Assembly (NCBI GenBank): GCA_018436095.1 | Contig: JAHDMJ010000016.1 | Span: 1-51,103, forward strand | Source of the DNA: Clostridia bacterium | GTDB lineage: Bacteria > Bacillota > Peptococcia > DRI-13 > UBA5745 | DNA length: 51,103 bases | Direction: 5' to 3' | Shown here: piece by piece, positions 41,758 through 50,960 of the stretch | How positions within the stretch are numbered: position 1 is the stretch's first letter | Layout: each line of letters begins with the position of its first letter | Notes under the pieces: generated by a model | What the model was told of the DNA's origin: nothing | Seen by the model: the letters and a program-made list of their open reading frames with translations, nothing else | Database searches by the model: none | Translations under genes and position numbers: made by a program

Positions 41758-42960
41758 ATGAAAAAAGTTTTTAAATCCGTCACCATAATCCTGGCTTGTC
41801 TTTTAGTGCTAAGTTCTGTTCTGGCAGGCTGCGGATCTAATAATTCCCAGGGAGCCGCCACCACGCCGGCAGGGAATCAAGGGTCAACGGAGCCCAAAGC
41901 CACAGAAGGCAGCGGAAAAATTGATAAAATCGCCTATGCCATGTCGTTAGCCACTCCGCTTTCGGCTGAAGATGCCGAAATATACAAAACTCTTACTGAT
42001 AAATCAAATAACCCTGACAAAGTCGTGATCCGTTATGGCATCACAGTGCGAAGTATCGACGAACAGGCTCCTACCAGGGCAGACAGACAATTTATGATTG
42101 AAATGAAAAAAAGGCTTGGGGATAAGGTGGAATTTCAAATCTATCCCGGCGGTACCCTGGGTACTACTGCCGATCAGATTCTGGGCGGCCTGCAAAACGG
42201 CAACTTCGAGATGTTCGGCTGGAACCTGGGAGCCATGGCGGAATATACGAAAGCCTTTATGCCTATGGATATCTTCTTCCTGGTACCTGACCTGGCCACA
42301 GCCGATAAGATATTGTCGGGAGAGCCCGGTGAAATCATGCGGCAGAGATACATTGAAGATACTGGCCTGGATGTTTTGCACTATGTCCATTGGGGTATGC
42401 GTCATATTGCCGTTTCCAATAAAGAGATATTGGTGCCCGGTGATTTAAAAGGCCTGAAGCTCAGAGTGCAAAATAACCCCGTTTACATGAAACAAATAAA
42501 TGCCATGGGGGCCTCCGCCACGCCTATCTCCTATTCCGAGGTCTATACAAGTCTGCAGCAGGGCGTAGTGGATGGACAAGAGCAGCATATCAGCGGCATG
42601 TTTGATATGAATTTTGATGACGTCCAAAAGTATATGTCAATCAGCAATCATATGATGACGGGCGGCGCTTGTATTGTGAATCATGAATGGCTGATGGGCC
42701 AGAGTGATGAGTTTAAGCAAGCGGTGAAGGAAAGCTCGGCTATAGCGCAAAAATATGCTTATACCGAGTTGGAAAAGGTTGAAGACGGTATCTTGGATTA
42801 TTTAAAAACAAAAATGGACATTACCGTCTTAAGCGATGAGCAGCTGGCTCAATTCAAAGCAGCCACTGAGACGGTCAAAGACGAATGCGTAAAAACCATG
42901 GGTGAAGAGTATTACAAAAAAGTAGAGGATGCGGTAAAAAGGACCCTGGGCACTCCCTGA
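41758..42960 (+). CDS. dctP: TRAP transporter substrate-binding lipoprotein
   Basis: 400 aa. A signal with a lipobox (VLAGC, Cys about residue 25) anchors it outside the membrane, followed by a Gly/Ser/Thr/Lys-rich linker. The DctP fold follows, with FQIYPGGTLGTTADQILGGLQNGN, the Arg-containing GLKLRVQNN (carboxylate binding) and TSLQQGVVDGQEQ. Residues about 45-90 form an extra stretch before the usual start of the fold. It delivers an organic acid, probably the sugar acid handled by the dehydratase and LarA. Confidence 0.9.
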   Translation: MKKVFKSVTIILACLLVLSSVLAGCGSNNSQGAATTPAGNQGSTEPKATEGSGKIDKIAYAMSLATPLSAEDAEIYKTLTDKSNNPDKVVIRYGITVRSIDEQAPTRADRQFMIEMKKRLGDKVEFQIYPGGTLGTTADQILGGLQNGNFEMFGWNLGAMAEYTKAFMPMDIFFLVPDLATADKILSGEPGEIMRQRYIEDTGLDVLHYVHWGMRHIAVSNKEILVPGDLKGLKLRVQNNPVYMKQINAMGASATPISYSEVYTSLQQGVVDGQEQHISGMFDMNFDDVQKYMSISNHMMTGGACIVNHEWLMGQSDEFKQAVKESSAIAQKYAYTELEKVEDGILDYLKTKMDITVLSDEQLAQFKAATETVKDECVKTMGEEYYKKVEDAVKRTLGTP

Positions 42961-42996
42961 ATTCCGGCGAAGCCTGTATAGGCAAGGATTTACTTG

Positions 42997-43031
42997 TTTT
43001 TGCGTGGCTGCTTTAAGCAGCCACGCAAAAC
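42997..43031 (+). other. Intercistronic hairpin between dctP and dctQ
   Basis: TTTTGCGTGGCTGC and GCAGCCACGCAAAA pair perfectly (about 14 bp) around a short loop, followed by CTTTAGGAGG, the dctQ ribosome site. It likely stabilises the dctP message or reduces read-through, giving more binding protein than membrane subunits. Confidence 0.75.
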
Positions 43032-43045
43032 TTTAGGAGGAGATA

Positions 43046-43552
43046 ATGTATATGGATGCTATTAAAAAGATCCTGGGTCAATTTGAAACCTATGCCGGAG
43101 CATTCTGCCAAGGCCTAATGGTTATCATGCTGCTCCTGCAGGTTATTTCCAGATATATCTTTCGCAATTCCATACCCTGGACGGAAGAAATTGCACTTAT
43201 CTTATTCGTGTTATCTATTTATTTCGGAGCTTCCGCCGCTATTTATCGCAAACAGCATCTGCGGCTGGAAGTATTAACATCGAAGTTTAGTCCCAAAGGG
43301 CAGTTAGCTATTGGCATAGTAGGAAATATCTGCTTTTTCTTCTTCAATTGCGTTATCCTTACCGGCTTTCACCGTTTAATCGGCCGGCTGCATCAAACCG
43401 GTGTGGCTACGGCTGTTTCCGGTATACCCAAATGGACGTTTTATACTGTTATCGAAATCATGTTTGTTGTTATGGCCATTAGGCTGATACAGGATAGTAT
43501 TTTGCTGTACCGGGAAATGAAGACGGTTGATGGAGCCGGCGCCAGCAAATAA
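43046..43552 (+). CDS. dctQ: TRAP transporter small permease
   Basis: 168 aa with four hydrophobic segments. The DctQ motif RNSIPWTEEIALILFVLSIYFGASAAI is present near residue 40. AGGAGG precedes the ATG. It works with DctM in the membrane. Confidence 0.88.
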   Translation: MYMDAIKKILGQFETYAGAFCQGLMVIMLLLQVISRYIFRNSIPWTEEIALILFVLSIYFGASAAIYRKQHLRLEVLTSKFSPKGQLAIGIVGNICFFFFNCVILTGFHRLIGRLHQTGVATAVSGIPKWTFYTVIEIMFVVMAIRLIQDSILLYREMKTVDGAGASK

Positions 43553-43576
43553 CCAGTGAGATGCAGGAGGTGACTT

Positions 43577-44851
43577 ATGGCAACAGGAATTTTATTTATT
43601 GTAGCGGCAGTGATGCTGTTAATCGGTGTTCCGGTAGGTATAGCCCTGGGTTTGGGCATAATGAGCGCCGCTTTGCTGTTTAATGTAACAAGTGTTTCAT
43701 TCTTGGCTCAGGCTATGTATTCCGGCTTTGAATCCTTGCCTCTGACTGCAATTCCCTGCTTTATGCTGGCGGGAGCCATTATGGATACCGGCGGCCTGTC
43801 AAAGCGGCTGGTCAATGTAGCCATGAAAGTCGTAGGCAATACCACCGGCGCTTTAGGAACAGTTACGGTTTTGGCCTGTATGTTTTTTGGCGCCATCTCC
43901 GGTTCCGGACCGGCTACGGTAGCGGCCATCGGCGGTATTATGATTCCTCATATGGCGGCGGCCAGATACGACAAGGTCTATGCCACAAGCCTTTCTGCCG
44001 TGGCGGGGGGGCTGGGCGTTATTATTCCTCCCAGTATTCCTTTTGTGGTTTATGCCGTTTCTACCAACACCTCAATAGGCGACCTGTTCCTGGCCGGCAT
44101 TGGCCCCGGCATCGTGGTTGGCGGCCTGCTGGTTATTACGAACCTTTTTCTGGCAAGAAAGCTGGGCTATGTTGGCAGCGCGGAGAAGTTTAGTTTTAAA
44201 GAGCTGGGCTTGGCTTTATGGGATGCAAAATATGCTTTGATTATGCCCGTGATTATTTTAGGCGGAATTTATGGCGGAATTTTCACCCCCACGGAAGCGG
44301 CGGTGGTGGCAATTGCCTACAGTATACTTGTCGGCATATATGTATATAAAGAGCTTACCTGGAAACAGCTGCTGAAGATACTGGACAACAACGCCTCTTT
44401 TGTGGGCGGCATTATGCTGACTTTTGCTCCTGCTTTCGCCTTGGGCGCCGTATTTTCTTTGCTTGGCGTAACCAACAGTATTACGGAATTCCTTCTCAGC
44501 GTCACCGATCAAAAATGGGTTATTCTGTTGATTGTCAATCTCTTCCTGATCGTGGTAGGCATGATTATGGATACCAACTCCGGCCTGATTATTTTTGCGC
44601 CGATGCTGCTGGCCGCTTTAAGACCCTATGGCGTGGATCCCGTTCACCTTGGCGTAATCATGGTCGTTAACCTGGCCATCGGCTTTGTCACGCCGCCGGT
44701 AGCCGCCAACCTGTTTGTGGCGTCAGGGCTGACGAAGATACCTATGGACCAAATTGTGAAACGAGCCTGGCCCTTTATCATTGCCATGTTTGCAGCTTTA
44801 ATACTGATTACTTATATACAGACCATAAGCACATTTATACTGGGGTACTAA
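43577..44851 (+). CDS. dctM: TRAP transporter large permease
   Basis: 424 aa, about 12 hydrophobic segments. DctM motifs are FGAISGSGPATVAAIGGIMIP, GGLGVIIPPSIPFVVYA, FTPTEAAVVAIAYSI and GFVTPPVAANLFVASGLT. ATG after GGAGGTGACTT. It forms the Na+- or H+-driven channel subunit. Nearest partner of dctPQ; the operon then runs into larA after a 75-bp gap. Confidence 0.93.
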   Translation: MATGILFIVAAVMLLIGVPVGIALGLGIMSAALLFNVTSVSFLAQAMYSGFESLPLTAIPCFMLAGAIMDTGGLSKRLVNVAMKVVGNTTGALGTVTVLACMFFGAISGSGPATVAAIGGIMIPHMAAARYDKVYATSLSAVAGGLGVIIPPSIPFVVYAVSTNTSIGDLFLAGIGPGIVVGGLLVITNLFLARKLGYVGSAEKFSFKELGLALWDAKYALIMPVIILGGIYGGIFTPTEAAVVAIAYSILVGIYVYKELTWKQLLKILDNNASFVGGIMLTFAPAFALGAVFSLLGVTNSITEFLLSVTDQKWVILLIVNLFLIVVGMIMDTNSGLIIFAPMLLAALRPYGVDPVHLGVIMVVNLAIGFVTPPVAANLFVASGLTKIPMDQIVKRAWPFIIAMFAALILITYIQTISTFILGY

Positions 44852-44926
44852 ATATTCATAACGTTTTGATACTGTTGCAAGAATCGCTGATTCTGCATCA
44901 GTATTAATTTTTATAAGGAGATATTG

Positions 44927-46201
44927 ATGGAAATAATCAAAATACCCTATTATACATCTACTTTAGATTTGCATATTGAAGAAAAAAACCTTAAGGCTGT
45001 TTTATACCCGGGAATCCATGAAGCTAAAACTGAGGCGACAGAAGAGGAAATTGTCCGTAAGGCTCTGGCAAACCCTATCGGCACAAAGAGGCTTTCCGAA
45101 ATTGCCAAAGGCAAGAAAAAAGTAACTCTTGTAACAAGCGATCATACAAGAGCTATGCCCAGTAAAATTACCCTGCCGATACTTTTGGAAGAAATACGGC
45201 AAGGCAGTCCCGATGCGGAAATCACAATTCTGATTGCCACAGGGCTGCACAGGAAGACTACCGGGGCGGAACAACGTAAAATGTTTGGGGATACCATTGC
45301 GGATAATGAGGTGATTGCAGTTCATGACGCCTTTAATGATGAGAAGATGGGTTATGTGTGCAAATTGCCGTCGGGAGCGGAATTTGTAGTAAATCATCTG
45401 GCTGTTGACTGTGATTTGCTGGTTACGGAGGGATTTATCGAACCCCACTTATTTGCCGGATTCTCCGGCGGACGGAAAAGTATTTTACCGGGTATTTGCT
45501 CCCAGGAAACAGTCAATGAAAATCACTCCTTCAAGGCACTGGCAAATTCCAATTCCGTTGCCGGAATCACCGATGGCAATCCAGTTCATGAAGATATGAT
45601 TTTTGCGGCCCGAAAAGTTAATGTCCAATTTACCTTTAATGTGGCTTTGGATGCCAATAAGAAGATTATAGCGGCCTTTGCCGGCGATCTGGTTGAATCC
45701 CACCGTATTGGATGCGATTACATAAGAGGTTTAGCCCAGGTGCCGAAGGTAACCGGTGATATCGTAATAACGAGCAACGGCGGCTATCCCCTGGATCAGA
45801 ATCTTTACCAGGCGCCTAAATCCGCATCAACCGCAGCGCTATGCGCAGGTGAGAACGGCGTGATTATTATATGCGCTTCCTGTATTGACGGCATTGGCGG
45901 CGATCATTTTGCAAAGATGATATCCGACGGCGCCATTGATGAAATAAACGAAAGAATATCAAAAATCCCGCCGAAAAATACAATTCCCGAACAATGGTGC
46001 GTTCAGTTTATTGCCAGAATCATCAAGAAGCATAAAGTGATTCTCGTAACCACTTATCTTGACCATAATATCGTCCGCAAGGTAAACATGATACCGGCGT
46101 CAAGTCCTGATGAAGCTCTGGAGATCGCTTATGGAATTAAAGGCAAGGATGCTCAGGTAGTGGTTATTCCCGATGGAGTAGCGGCACTGATCGGCGATTG
46201 A
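44927..46201 (+). CDS. LarA-family nickel-pincer racemase/epimerase
   Basis: 424 aa. LarA hallmarks are in order: SDHTRAMPS (about residue 65), TGLHRKTT, EPHLFAGFSGGRKSILPGI (holds the Lys that binds the nickel-pincer cofactor), NENHSF, and QNLYQAPKS near residue 288. ATG 44927, 7 nt after AAGGAG. The original LarA racemises lactate, but many homologues act on other 2-hydroxy acids such as aldonic acids. With an enolase-family dehydratase and TRAP importer, an epimerase for a sugar acid or short hydroxy acid is the likely role. The cofactor genes larB, larC and larE are not in the window. Confidence 0.85.
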   Translation: MEIIKIPYYTSTLDLHIEEKNLKAVLYPGIHEAKTEATEEEIVRKALANPIGTKRLSEIAKGKKKVTLVTSDHTRAMPSKITLPILLEEIRQGSPDAEITILIATGLHRKTTGAEQRKMFGDTIADNEVIAVHDAFNDEKMGYVCKLPSGAEFVVNHLAVDCDLLVTEGFIEPHLFAGFSGGRKSILPGICSQETVNENHSFKALANSNSVAGITDGNPVHEDMIFAARKVNVQFTFNVALDANKKIIAAFAGDLVESHRIGCDYIRGLAQVPKVTGDIVITSNGGYPLDQNLYQAPKSASTAALCAGENGVIIICASCIDGIGGDHFAKMISDGAIDEINERISKIPPKNTIPEQWCVQFIARIIKKHKVILVTTYLDHNIVRKVNMIPASSPDEALEIAYGIKGKDAQVVVIPDGVAALIGD

Positions 46202-46230
46202 CGGGTGTAATTCTATAGTAATAAGAAATA

Positions 46231-46277
46231 ACAAAACAGCGGGACAGAACTCATTGGATTCTGTGCCGCTGTTTTGT
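46231..46277 (+). terminator. Terminator after the LarA-family gene
   Basis: ACAAAACAGCGG (46231-46242) pairs with CCGCTGTTTTGT (46266-46277); the nested ACAG and CTGT pair as well. The T-rich 3' arm and following TTGTTG support termination. Confidence 0.8.
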
Positions 46278-46332
46278 TGAGGAGGGGATAGCAATAGAAA
46301 TAGGAATAGTTCGCCGAAAGCCGGGAGCAGCT

Positions 46333-47178
46333 CTAGCTTTTCCGGCAGTGGCAGCTCCAGAGGATGGCGGCAATGCCGGCGCCGCCAATAATATTACCAA
46401 TGGTCGCCGGCAGCAGATTCATGATAAAGCCGCCCAGGCTCAGTGCTGCGGTATTAATGCCTGCTTGGGCCGCCGCTTCGGCATAGGCAGGATTCAGAAG
46501 GGCAAAAAGTCCCGCCGGGATGTAGTACATATTGGCCACACAGTGCTCGAAGCCGCCCATGATGAAAAGAGCCACCGGAATGTAGGCGCCCAGAATCCGT
46601 CCCGTGGTGTCCTTGGCCGTCAGGGAGCAGAGCACTCCCAGACATACCAGAATATTGCACAGAATGCCCAGAACCACTGCCGGTCCAAAACTTAAAGAGC
46701 ATTTGGCAGCGGCCACCTTGATGGCGGCCACAGCCATGGCGCCGCCCCCCAGGTTCAGCACGCCGCCGTAGACAATTGCCGCCGCCAACAAGACAGAGCC
46801 CGCCATATTTCCGAAATAGACATACAGCCAGTTTCTCAACAGGGCCTTAATGGTGATGCTTTTGTCCAAAACCGAGATAAAGATCATGGTATTGCCCGTA
46901 AAAAGCTCACTGCCCATGAGCATAACCATTCCAAGGCCAAAAGGAAAGATGAACCCTGAGATCATCCGGGCCAGGCCTGGGTTGGCCACGGCATGGCTGG
47001 CTATACCGGCAGCAACTGCACCAAAGCCGATCATCCAGCCGGCTGCGATCCCCAGCAAAAACAGTCTGCCTGCCGGGCTTTCCCCTTTCTTTCTGCCCAG
47101 CACTGAGGCGTATTGAGCCATAACCTCCGGCCCGGAAAAGATGTTTTTTAATTCTATCGTTTGATTCTGTGCGGTCAT
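46333..47178 (-). CDS. Formate/nitrite transporter family channel (FocA-like)
   Basis: 281-aa FNT channel with six hydrophobic segments. It includes GMVMLMGSELFTGNTMIFIS (about residues 85-105), and LLRNWLYVYFGNMAGSVLLAA, then CVANMYYIPAGLF and LPATIGNIIGGAGI. The ELFTGN and NxxxxGN motifs identify the family. Formate rather than nitrite is favoured because it follows folD, fchA and fhs. Stop codon TAG. It is the last gene of the minus-strand C1 operon. Confidence 0.87.
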   Translation of the reverse strand: MTAQNQTIELKNIFSGPEVMAQYASVLGRKKGESPAGRLFLLGIAAGWMIGFGAVAAGIASHAVANPGLARMISGFIFPFGLGMVMLMGSELFTGNTMIFISVLDKSITIKALLRNWLYVYFGNMAGSVLLAAAIVYGGVLNLGGGAMAVAAIKVAAAKCSLSFGPAVVLGILCNILVCLGVLCSLTAKDTTGRILGAYIPVALFIMGGFEHCVANMYYIPAGLFALLNPAYAEAAAQAGINTAALSLGGFIMNLLPATIGNIIGGAGIAAILWSCHCRKS

Positions 47179-47181
47179 GGG

Positions 47182-48036
47182 TTAAGCCCCGTTCCCCCGC
47201 TGGGCAGCGGTTATCACATTGCCTGCCAGTACGGAAGTGGTCACTGTTCCCACCCCGCCCGGCACGGGAGTAATGGCCTCCACGATTGGTTCGGCAGCCG
47301 CAAAATCAGCGTCACCGCACATCCTGCCCTCCGCGTCAAAGTTGATGCCCACATCGATGACCACTTGTCCCGGAGAGAAGAATTCTTTCCCTACGATACC
47401 GGCCCTGCCGGCAGCCACAATGAGAATTTCCGCAGCGCGGCAGATGTTATGCATATCAATGGTGCGGGTGTGGCAGACGGTGACGGTGGCATGTCTTTCC
47501 ATCAGCATCATGGCTACCGGTTTGCCTATCACTAAGCTGCGGCCGATGACGGTTACCCGCTTACCTTTGAGCTCATAGCCGTAGTAATCCAAAATCTCAA
47601 TGCAAGCTTGGGCGGTACAGGGAGCAAAGCCCTTTTTTGTCCCGGCAAAGACGCCTGCCAGGGAGCTGTCGCCAATGCCGTCAATATCCTTTTCCGGAGC
47701 CAGGGCGTTGCGAACATCTTCGTCATCCATATGTTCCGGTAAGGGACGAAACAGCAGCACTCCGTGGATAGAGGCATCCCGGTTTACCCTATCGATCAGC
47801 GCCAGCAATTCTTCCTGGCTGGCGCCGGCCGGCAAGGTCATAACCCGTACGTCTACCCCCACGCTCTCACAGCGTTTGACGGCTCCTTTCTCATAGGCGA
47901 TGTCGTCTTCCCGTTCCCCTACCCGGATGATGGCCAGAGCAGGGGTGATGCCTTTAGCCTTCAGAAGGGCTACGGCCTCCTGCTGCTTCGCTTTCAAAGC
48001 GGCAGTGACTTGTTTGCCTTCCAGCAGTTTTGCCAT
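47182..48036 (-). CDS. folD: Bifunctional methylene-THF dehydrogenase / methenyl-THF cyclohydrolase
   Basis: 284 aa. The active-site Tyr-Lys pair fits in DIAYEKGAVKRCESVG (about 48-63). The dinucleotide-binding segment is GRSLVIGKPVAMMLMERHATVTVCH, followed by GIVGKEFFSPGQVVIDVGI and PGGVGTVTTSVL at the end. The gene upstream (fchA) may duplicate the cyclohydrolase step. GGAGGAGT lies before the ATG. Confidence 0.93.
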   Translation of the reverse strand: MAKLLEGKQVTAALKAKQQEAVALLKAKGITPALAIIRVGEREDDIAYEKGAVKRCESVGVDVRVMTLPAGASQEELLALIDRVNRDASIHGVLLFRPLPEHMDDEDVRNALAPEKDIDGIGDSSLAGVFAGTKKGFAPCTAQACIEILDYYGYELKGKRVTVIGRSLVIGKPVAMMLMERHATVTVCHTRTIDMHNICRAAEILIVAAGRAGIVGKEFFSPGQVVIDVGINFDAEGRMCGDADFAAAEPIVEAITPVPGGVGTVTTSVLAGNVITAAQRGNGA

Positions 48037-48039
48037 AGT

Positions 48040-48678
48040 TTACTCCTCCTCATAGAATCTTGCGGCTACTTCTGTAAAGATTTCGTCTGCTTTCACCGTA
48101 TATTGGGCCAGCATTGCCTTTGCCTGCCGGTTGTTTTGCTCCGCCAAAACCCGGTCTTCCATACTCTTGGTGTTGATAAACACATTGAGGCTGGCAGCCT
48201 GTAATGCCGCTTTGCAGCAAATGACGCCGCAGCCCACATCGCTGATGGCGATGGCAGTGCCCTTGAGGGCAAATTGCTGATGCAGATCGATGGCTTGGCA
48301 GCAGGCTGCCATAATCCTAAGAGGTACTTGGCAGCATTCCTCAAGACACCGGGCCATGGTCCGGGACCTGGCCGTCTTTTCCTCCTCGGTCTCCTTAGGC
48401 ATGCCGTAGGCCCGGGCAAGAGGCTCAAAAACCTCGGCATCCTGTTTTATTAAGGCCAGTAATTCTTTCTGCAGCGTGTCCGCTTTGTCTTTGAGGATGC
48501 CGATGTCCTCTTGCACATCGGCATATTTCTTTTTGCCCAGGGTGAGACTGCCTACCATATTACCCAGAGCCATACCGATGGCTCCTACCAAGGCGGCGGC
48601 CCCGCCGCCGCCGGGAACAGGCTCCTTGGAGGCCAGGACCTCGATAAATTCTTCACAGGAAAGTTTGGAAAACTCCAT
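48040..48678 (-). CDS. fchA: Formiminotransferase-cyclodeaminase family protein, probable methenyl-THF cyclohydrolase (FchA)
   Basis: 212 aa, alpha-helical cyclodeaminase fold. Signatures are EVLASKEPVPGGGGAAALVGAIGMALGNMV near the start, and AISDVGCGVICCKAAL (about 147-162). Stand-alone members in acetogens and clostridia hydrolyse methenyl-THF, converting the product of Fhs. Located between fhs and folD, so the three give formate to methylene-THF. Histidine-degradation use is less likely because no hut genes are visible. AAGGAGTAAT precedes ATG. Confidence 0.87.
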   Translation of the reverse strand: MEFSKLSCEEFIEVLASKEPVPGGGGAAALVGAIGMALGNMVGSLTLGKKKYADVQEDIGILKDKADTLQKELLALIKQDAEVFEPLARAYGMPKETEEEKTARSRTMARCLEECCQVPLRIMAACCQAIDLHQQFALKGTAIAISDVGCGVICCKAALQAASLNVFINTKSMEDRVLAEQNNRQAKAMLAQYTVKADEIFTEVAARFYEEE

Positions 48679-48705
48679 AGATTACTCCTTTATAAGAATA
48701 GAAGG

Positions 48706-50388
48706 TTAAAACAGGCCGCTGATTTTGCCGCCGGCGTCTACGTCAATTTTTTCAGCACTGGGTATCCTGGGCAGGCCCGGCATAGTCATGATATCGCCGG
48801 TAAGCGCTACGATAAAACCGGCTCCCGCCGAAACTTTCAGGCTGCGCACCGTGATCTTGAAGCCTTTGGGGGCGCCCGGAAGCTTTGCGTCGTCCGAAAA
48901 GCTGTATTGGGTTTTGGCCATACAGATAGGCAGATTACCAAAGCCTAAGGCTTCCAGGCGCTCCGCCTGTTTCTTGGCTTCGGGGCTAAGCTCTGTGCCG
49001 TCGGCCCGGTATATCTTGGTTGCAATAGAGTTTAGTTTTTCCTGGATGGAGATATCCAAGGCATAGCTCTGATTAAAGCTGTTTTTTTCTTCGCAGAGCC
49101 TGACTACTTCCTGGGCCAGTGCTCTGCCGCCTTCGCCGCCCTTGCCCCAGACTTCGGAAAGGGCCACGTTGACGCCCAGTTCCCTGCACTTTGCTTCAAT
49201 GAGCTGCAATTCTGCTTCCGTATCGGTGGGGAACCGGTTAATGGCCACTACGGCCGGCAAGCCGAAGACTTTCGTCATATTTTCCACGTGCTGCAGAAGA
49301 TTGGGCAGGCCTTTTTCCAGGGCGGCGATATTTTCAGCTCCAAGATCCTGTTTGGCTACGCCGCCATGATGTTTAAGGGCCCGTACAGTAGCGACAATTA
49401 CTACAGCGTCAGGGGAGAGGCCAGCCATACGGCACTTGATGTCGAAGAATTTCTCCGCGCCCAGGTCGCCGCCAAAGCCTGCTTCAGTAACGACATAGTC
49501 CCCCAGTTTCATTGCCATGCGGGTAGCCATGATCGAGTTGCAGCCGTGAGCAATGTTGGCAAAGGGGCCGCCGTGGATAAAGGCGGGGGTTCCCTCCAGG
49601 GTTTGTACCAGGTTGGGCTTAAGGGCGTCTTTGAGCAGGGCCGCCATGGCCCCCTCGGCTTTGAGCTGGCCGGCGGTAACGGGTTCTTCATCGCGGGTAT
49701 AGCCAACGATGATACGTGCACAGCGCTCTTTGAGATCAATGATATCCTTAGACAGGCATAGTATGGCCATGACCTCGCTGGCTACAGTAATTTCAAAGCC
49801 GTCTTCCCGGGGGAAGCCGTTAACCCGGCCGCCCAGACCGTCGGTGATGTTGCGCAGTTGCCGGTCATTCATATCTACAGCCCGCCGCCAGGTAATACGC
49901 CGGCTGTCAATTCCCAGTGCATTGCCCTGGAAGATATGGTTGTCCAGCATAGCGGCCAGCAAGTTGTTGGCTGCACCGATAGCGTGCATGTCACCGGTAA
50001 AATGCAGGTTGATATCCTCCATGGGTACCACTTGGGCGTAACCGCCGCCGGCAGCCCCGCCTTTGACGCCAAACACCGGGCCCAGACTAGGCTCCCGCAG
50101 TGCTACTATACTATTTTTGCCAATCCTGCGGAGGCCATCGGACAGCCCCACCGTAGTGGTGGTTTTACCTTCGCCGGCGGGGGTGGGGGTAATAGCCGTT
50201 ACCAAAACCAGCTTAGCGTTGGGCCGTTCTTTTACCGTCTCCAGGAAGTTATAGTCTATCTTGGCCTTATAGCGGCCATACTGCTCAATGTATTCTTCCG
50301 GAATGCCCGCCTTTGCCGCTATTTCGCTGATAGGCTTCAACTTGCATTCCTGGGCGATTTCAATATCCGATTTAAAACTCATCGACAT
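48706..50388 (-). CDS. fhs: Formate-tetrahydrofolate ligase
   Basis: 560 aa, typical length. It makes 10-formyl-THF from formate, ATP and THF. The P-loop is [16 protein letters not shown] (about 66-81), with the conserved [19 protein letters not shown] and the [17 protein letters not shown] block. It feeds purN and the AICARFT in this window. Ribosome site AAGGAGG before the ATG. Head of the fhs-fchA-folD-FNT group, 17 bp from the folT-like gene. Confidence 0.97.
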   Translation of the reverse strand: MSMSFKSDIEIAQECKLKPISEIAAKAGIPEEYIEQYGRYKAKIDYNFLETVKERPNAKLVLVTAITPTPAGEGKTTTTVGLSDGLRRIGKNSIVALREPSLGPVFGVKGGAAGGGYAQVVPMEDINLHFTGDMHAIGAANNLLAAMLDNHIFQGNALGIDSRRITWRRAVDMNDRQLRNITDGLGGRVNGFPREDGFEITVASEVMAILCLSKDIIDLKERCARIIVGYTRDEEPVTAGQLKAEGAMAALLKDALKPNLVQTLEGTPAFIHGGPFANIAHGCNSIMATRMAMKLGDYVVTEAGFGGDLGAEKFFDIKCRMAGLSPDAVVIVATVRALKHHGGVAKQDLGAENIAALEKGLPNLLQHVENMTKVFGLPAVVAINRFPTDTEAELQLIEAKCRELGVNVALSEVWGKGGEGGRALAQEVVRLCEEKNSFNQSYALDISIQEKLNSIATKIYRADGTELSPEAKKQAERLEALGFGNLPICMAKTQYSFSDDAKLPGAPKGFKITVRSLKVSAGAGFIVALTGDIMTMPGLPRIPSAEKIDVDAGGKISGLF

Positions 50389-50405
50389 TGCCTCCTTACA
50401 ATAAT

Positions 50406-50939
50406 TTAGTGTACTGCCAGGTTTTCAGCCTCGGCGGCCTCTGGCATCCCGGAGAACAGATATATTCTTTTGGAAAGTACCCGGAGCAGGATGATTTGAA
50501 TGGGGGTCATGACGGCGCTTTGCAGCAGCCGGGAGGGTAGCAGAGCGATAAAGCCTTTGCCATAGAGAAGGGATATCCAGTAGGAGTTAAGGCAGAGGCC
50601 AAAACCTAAGGTAATGGCGGCCACGCACAGAATGATGCGGAGCCAGGTGCGCTTTTTGTAGAGAAGCAAACCGTAAGCTAAGCCGGTAAGCCCGGCGGTA
50701 AGGGTGAAGCCGGGAAAATAAGGACCGATAGGGAAGAGGGTGGCTCCTAAAAGATCAGCCAAGGCAGCGGCTCCACCAGCCCATAAAGGGCCGTAAAGCA
50801 TACCGGCCAGAGCAATAGGCAAAAAGCCAAAACCGATTTTCATATTAAAAGTAGAGATAGACAGAAAGCGGGATAAAAGGATCTCAGCGGAAATTAAAAC
50901 CGCCACTTGTACCAGTTTTTTAAGCTGGTTTTTTTCCAT
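50406..50939 (-). CDS. folT: ECF transporter substrate-binding component, folate type
   Basis: 177 aa, about six hydrophobic segments. Family features are [21 protein letters not shown] (residues about 31-51) and [16 protein letters not shown], then [19 protein letters not shown]. This pattern matches FolT S components. It supplies folate or reduced folates for the C1 genes next to it. ECF energising subunits are not in the window. Confidence 0.85.
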   Translation of the reverse strand: MEKNQLKKLVQVAVLISAEILLSRFLSISTFNMKIGFGFLPIALAGMLYGPLWAGGAAALADLLGATLFPIGPYFPGFTLTAGLTGLAYGLLLYKKRTWLRIILCVAAITLGFGLCLNSYWISLLYGKGFIALLPSRLLQSAVMTPIQIILLRVLSKRIYLFSGMPEAAEAENLAVH

Positions 50940-50960
50940 ATAAGTTACTCCTACTCGTTT

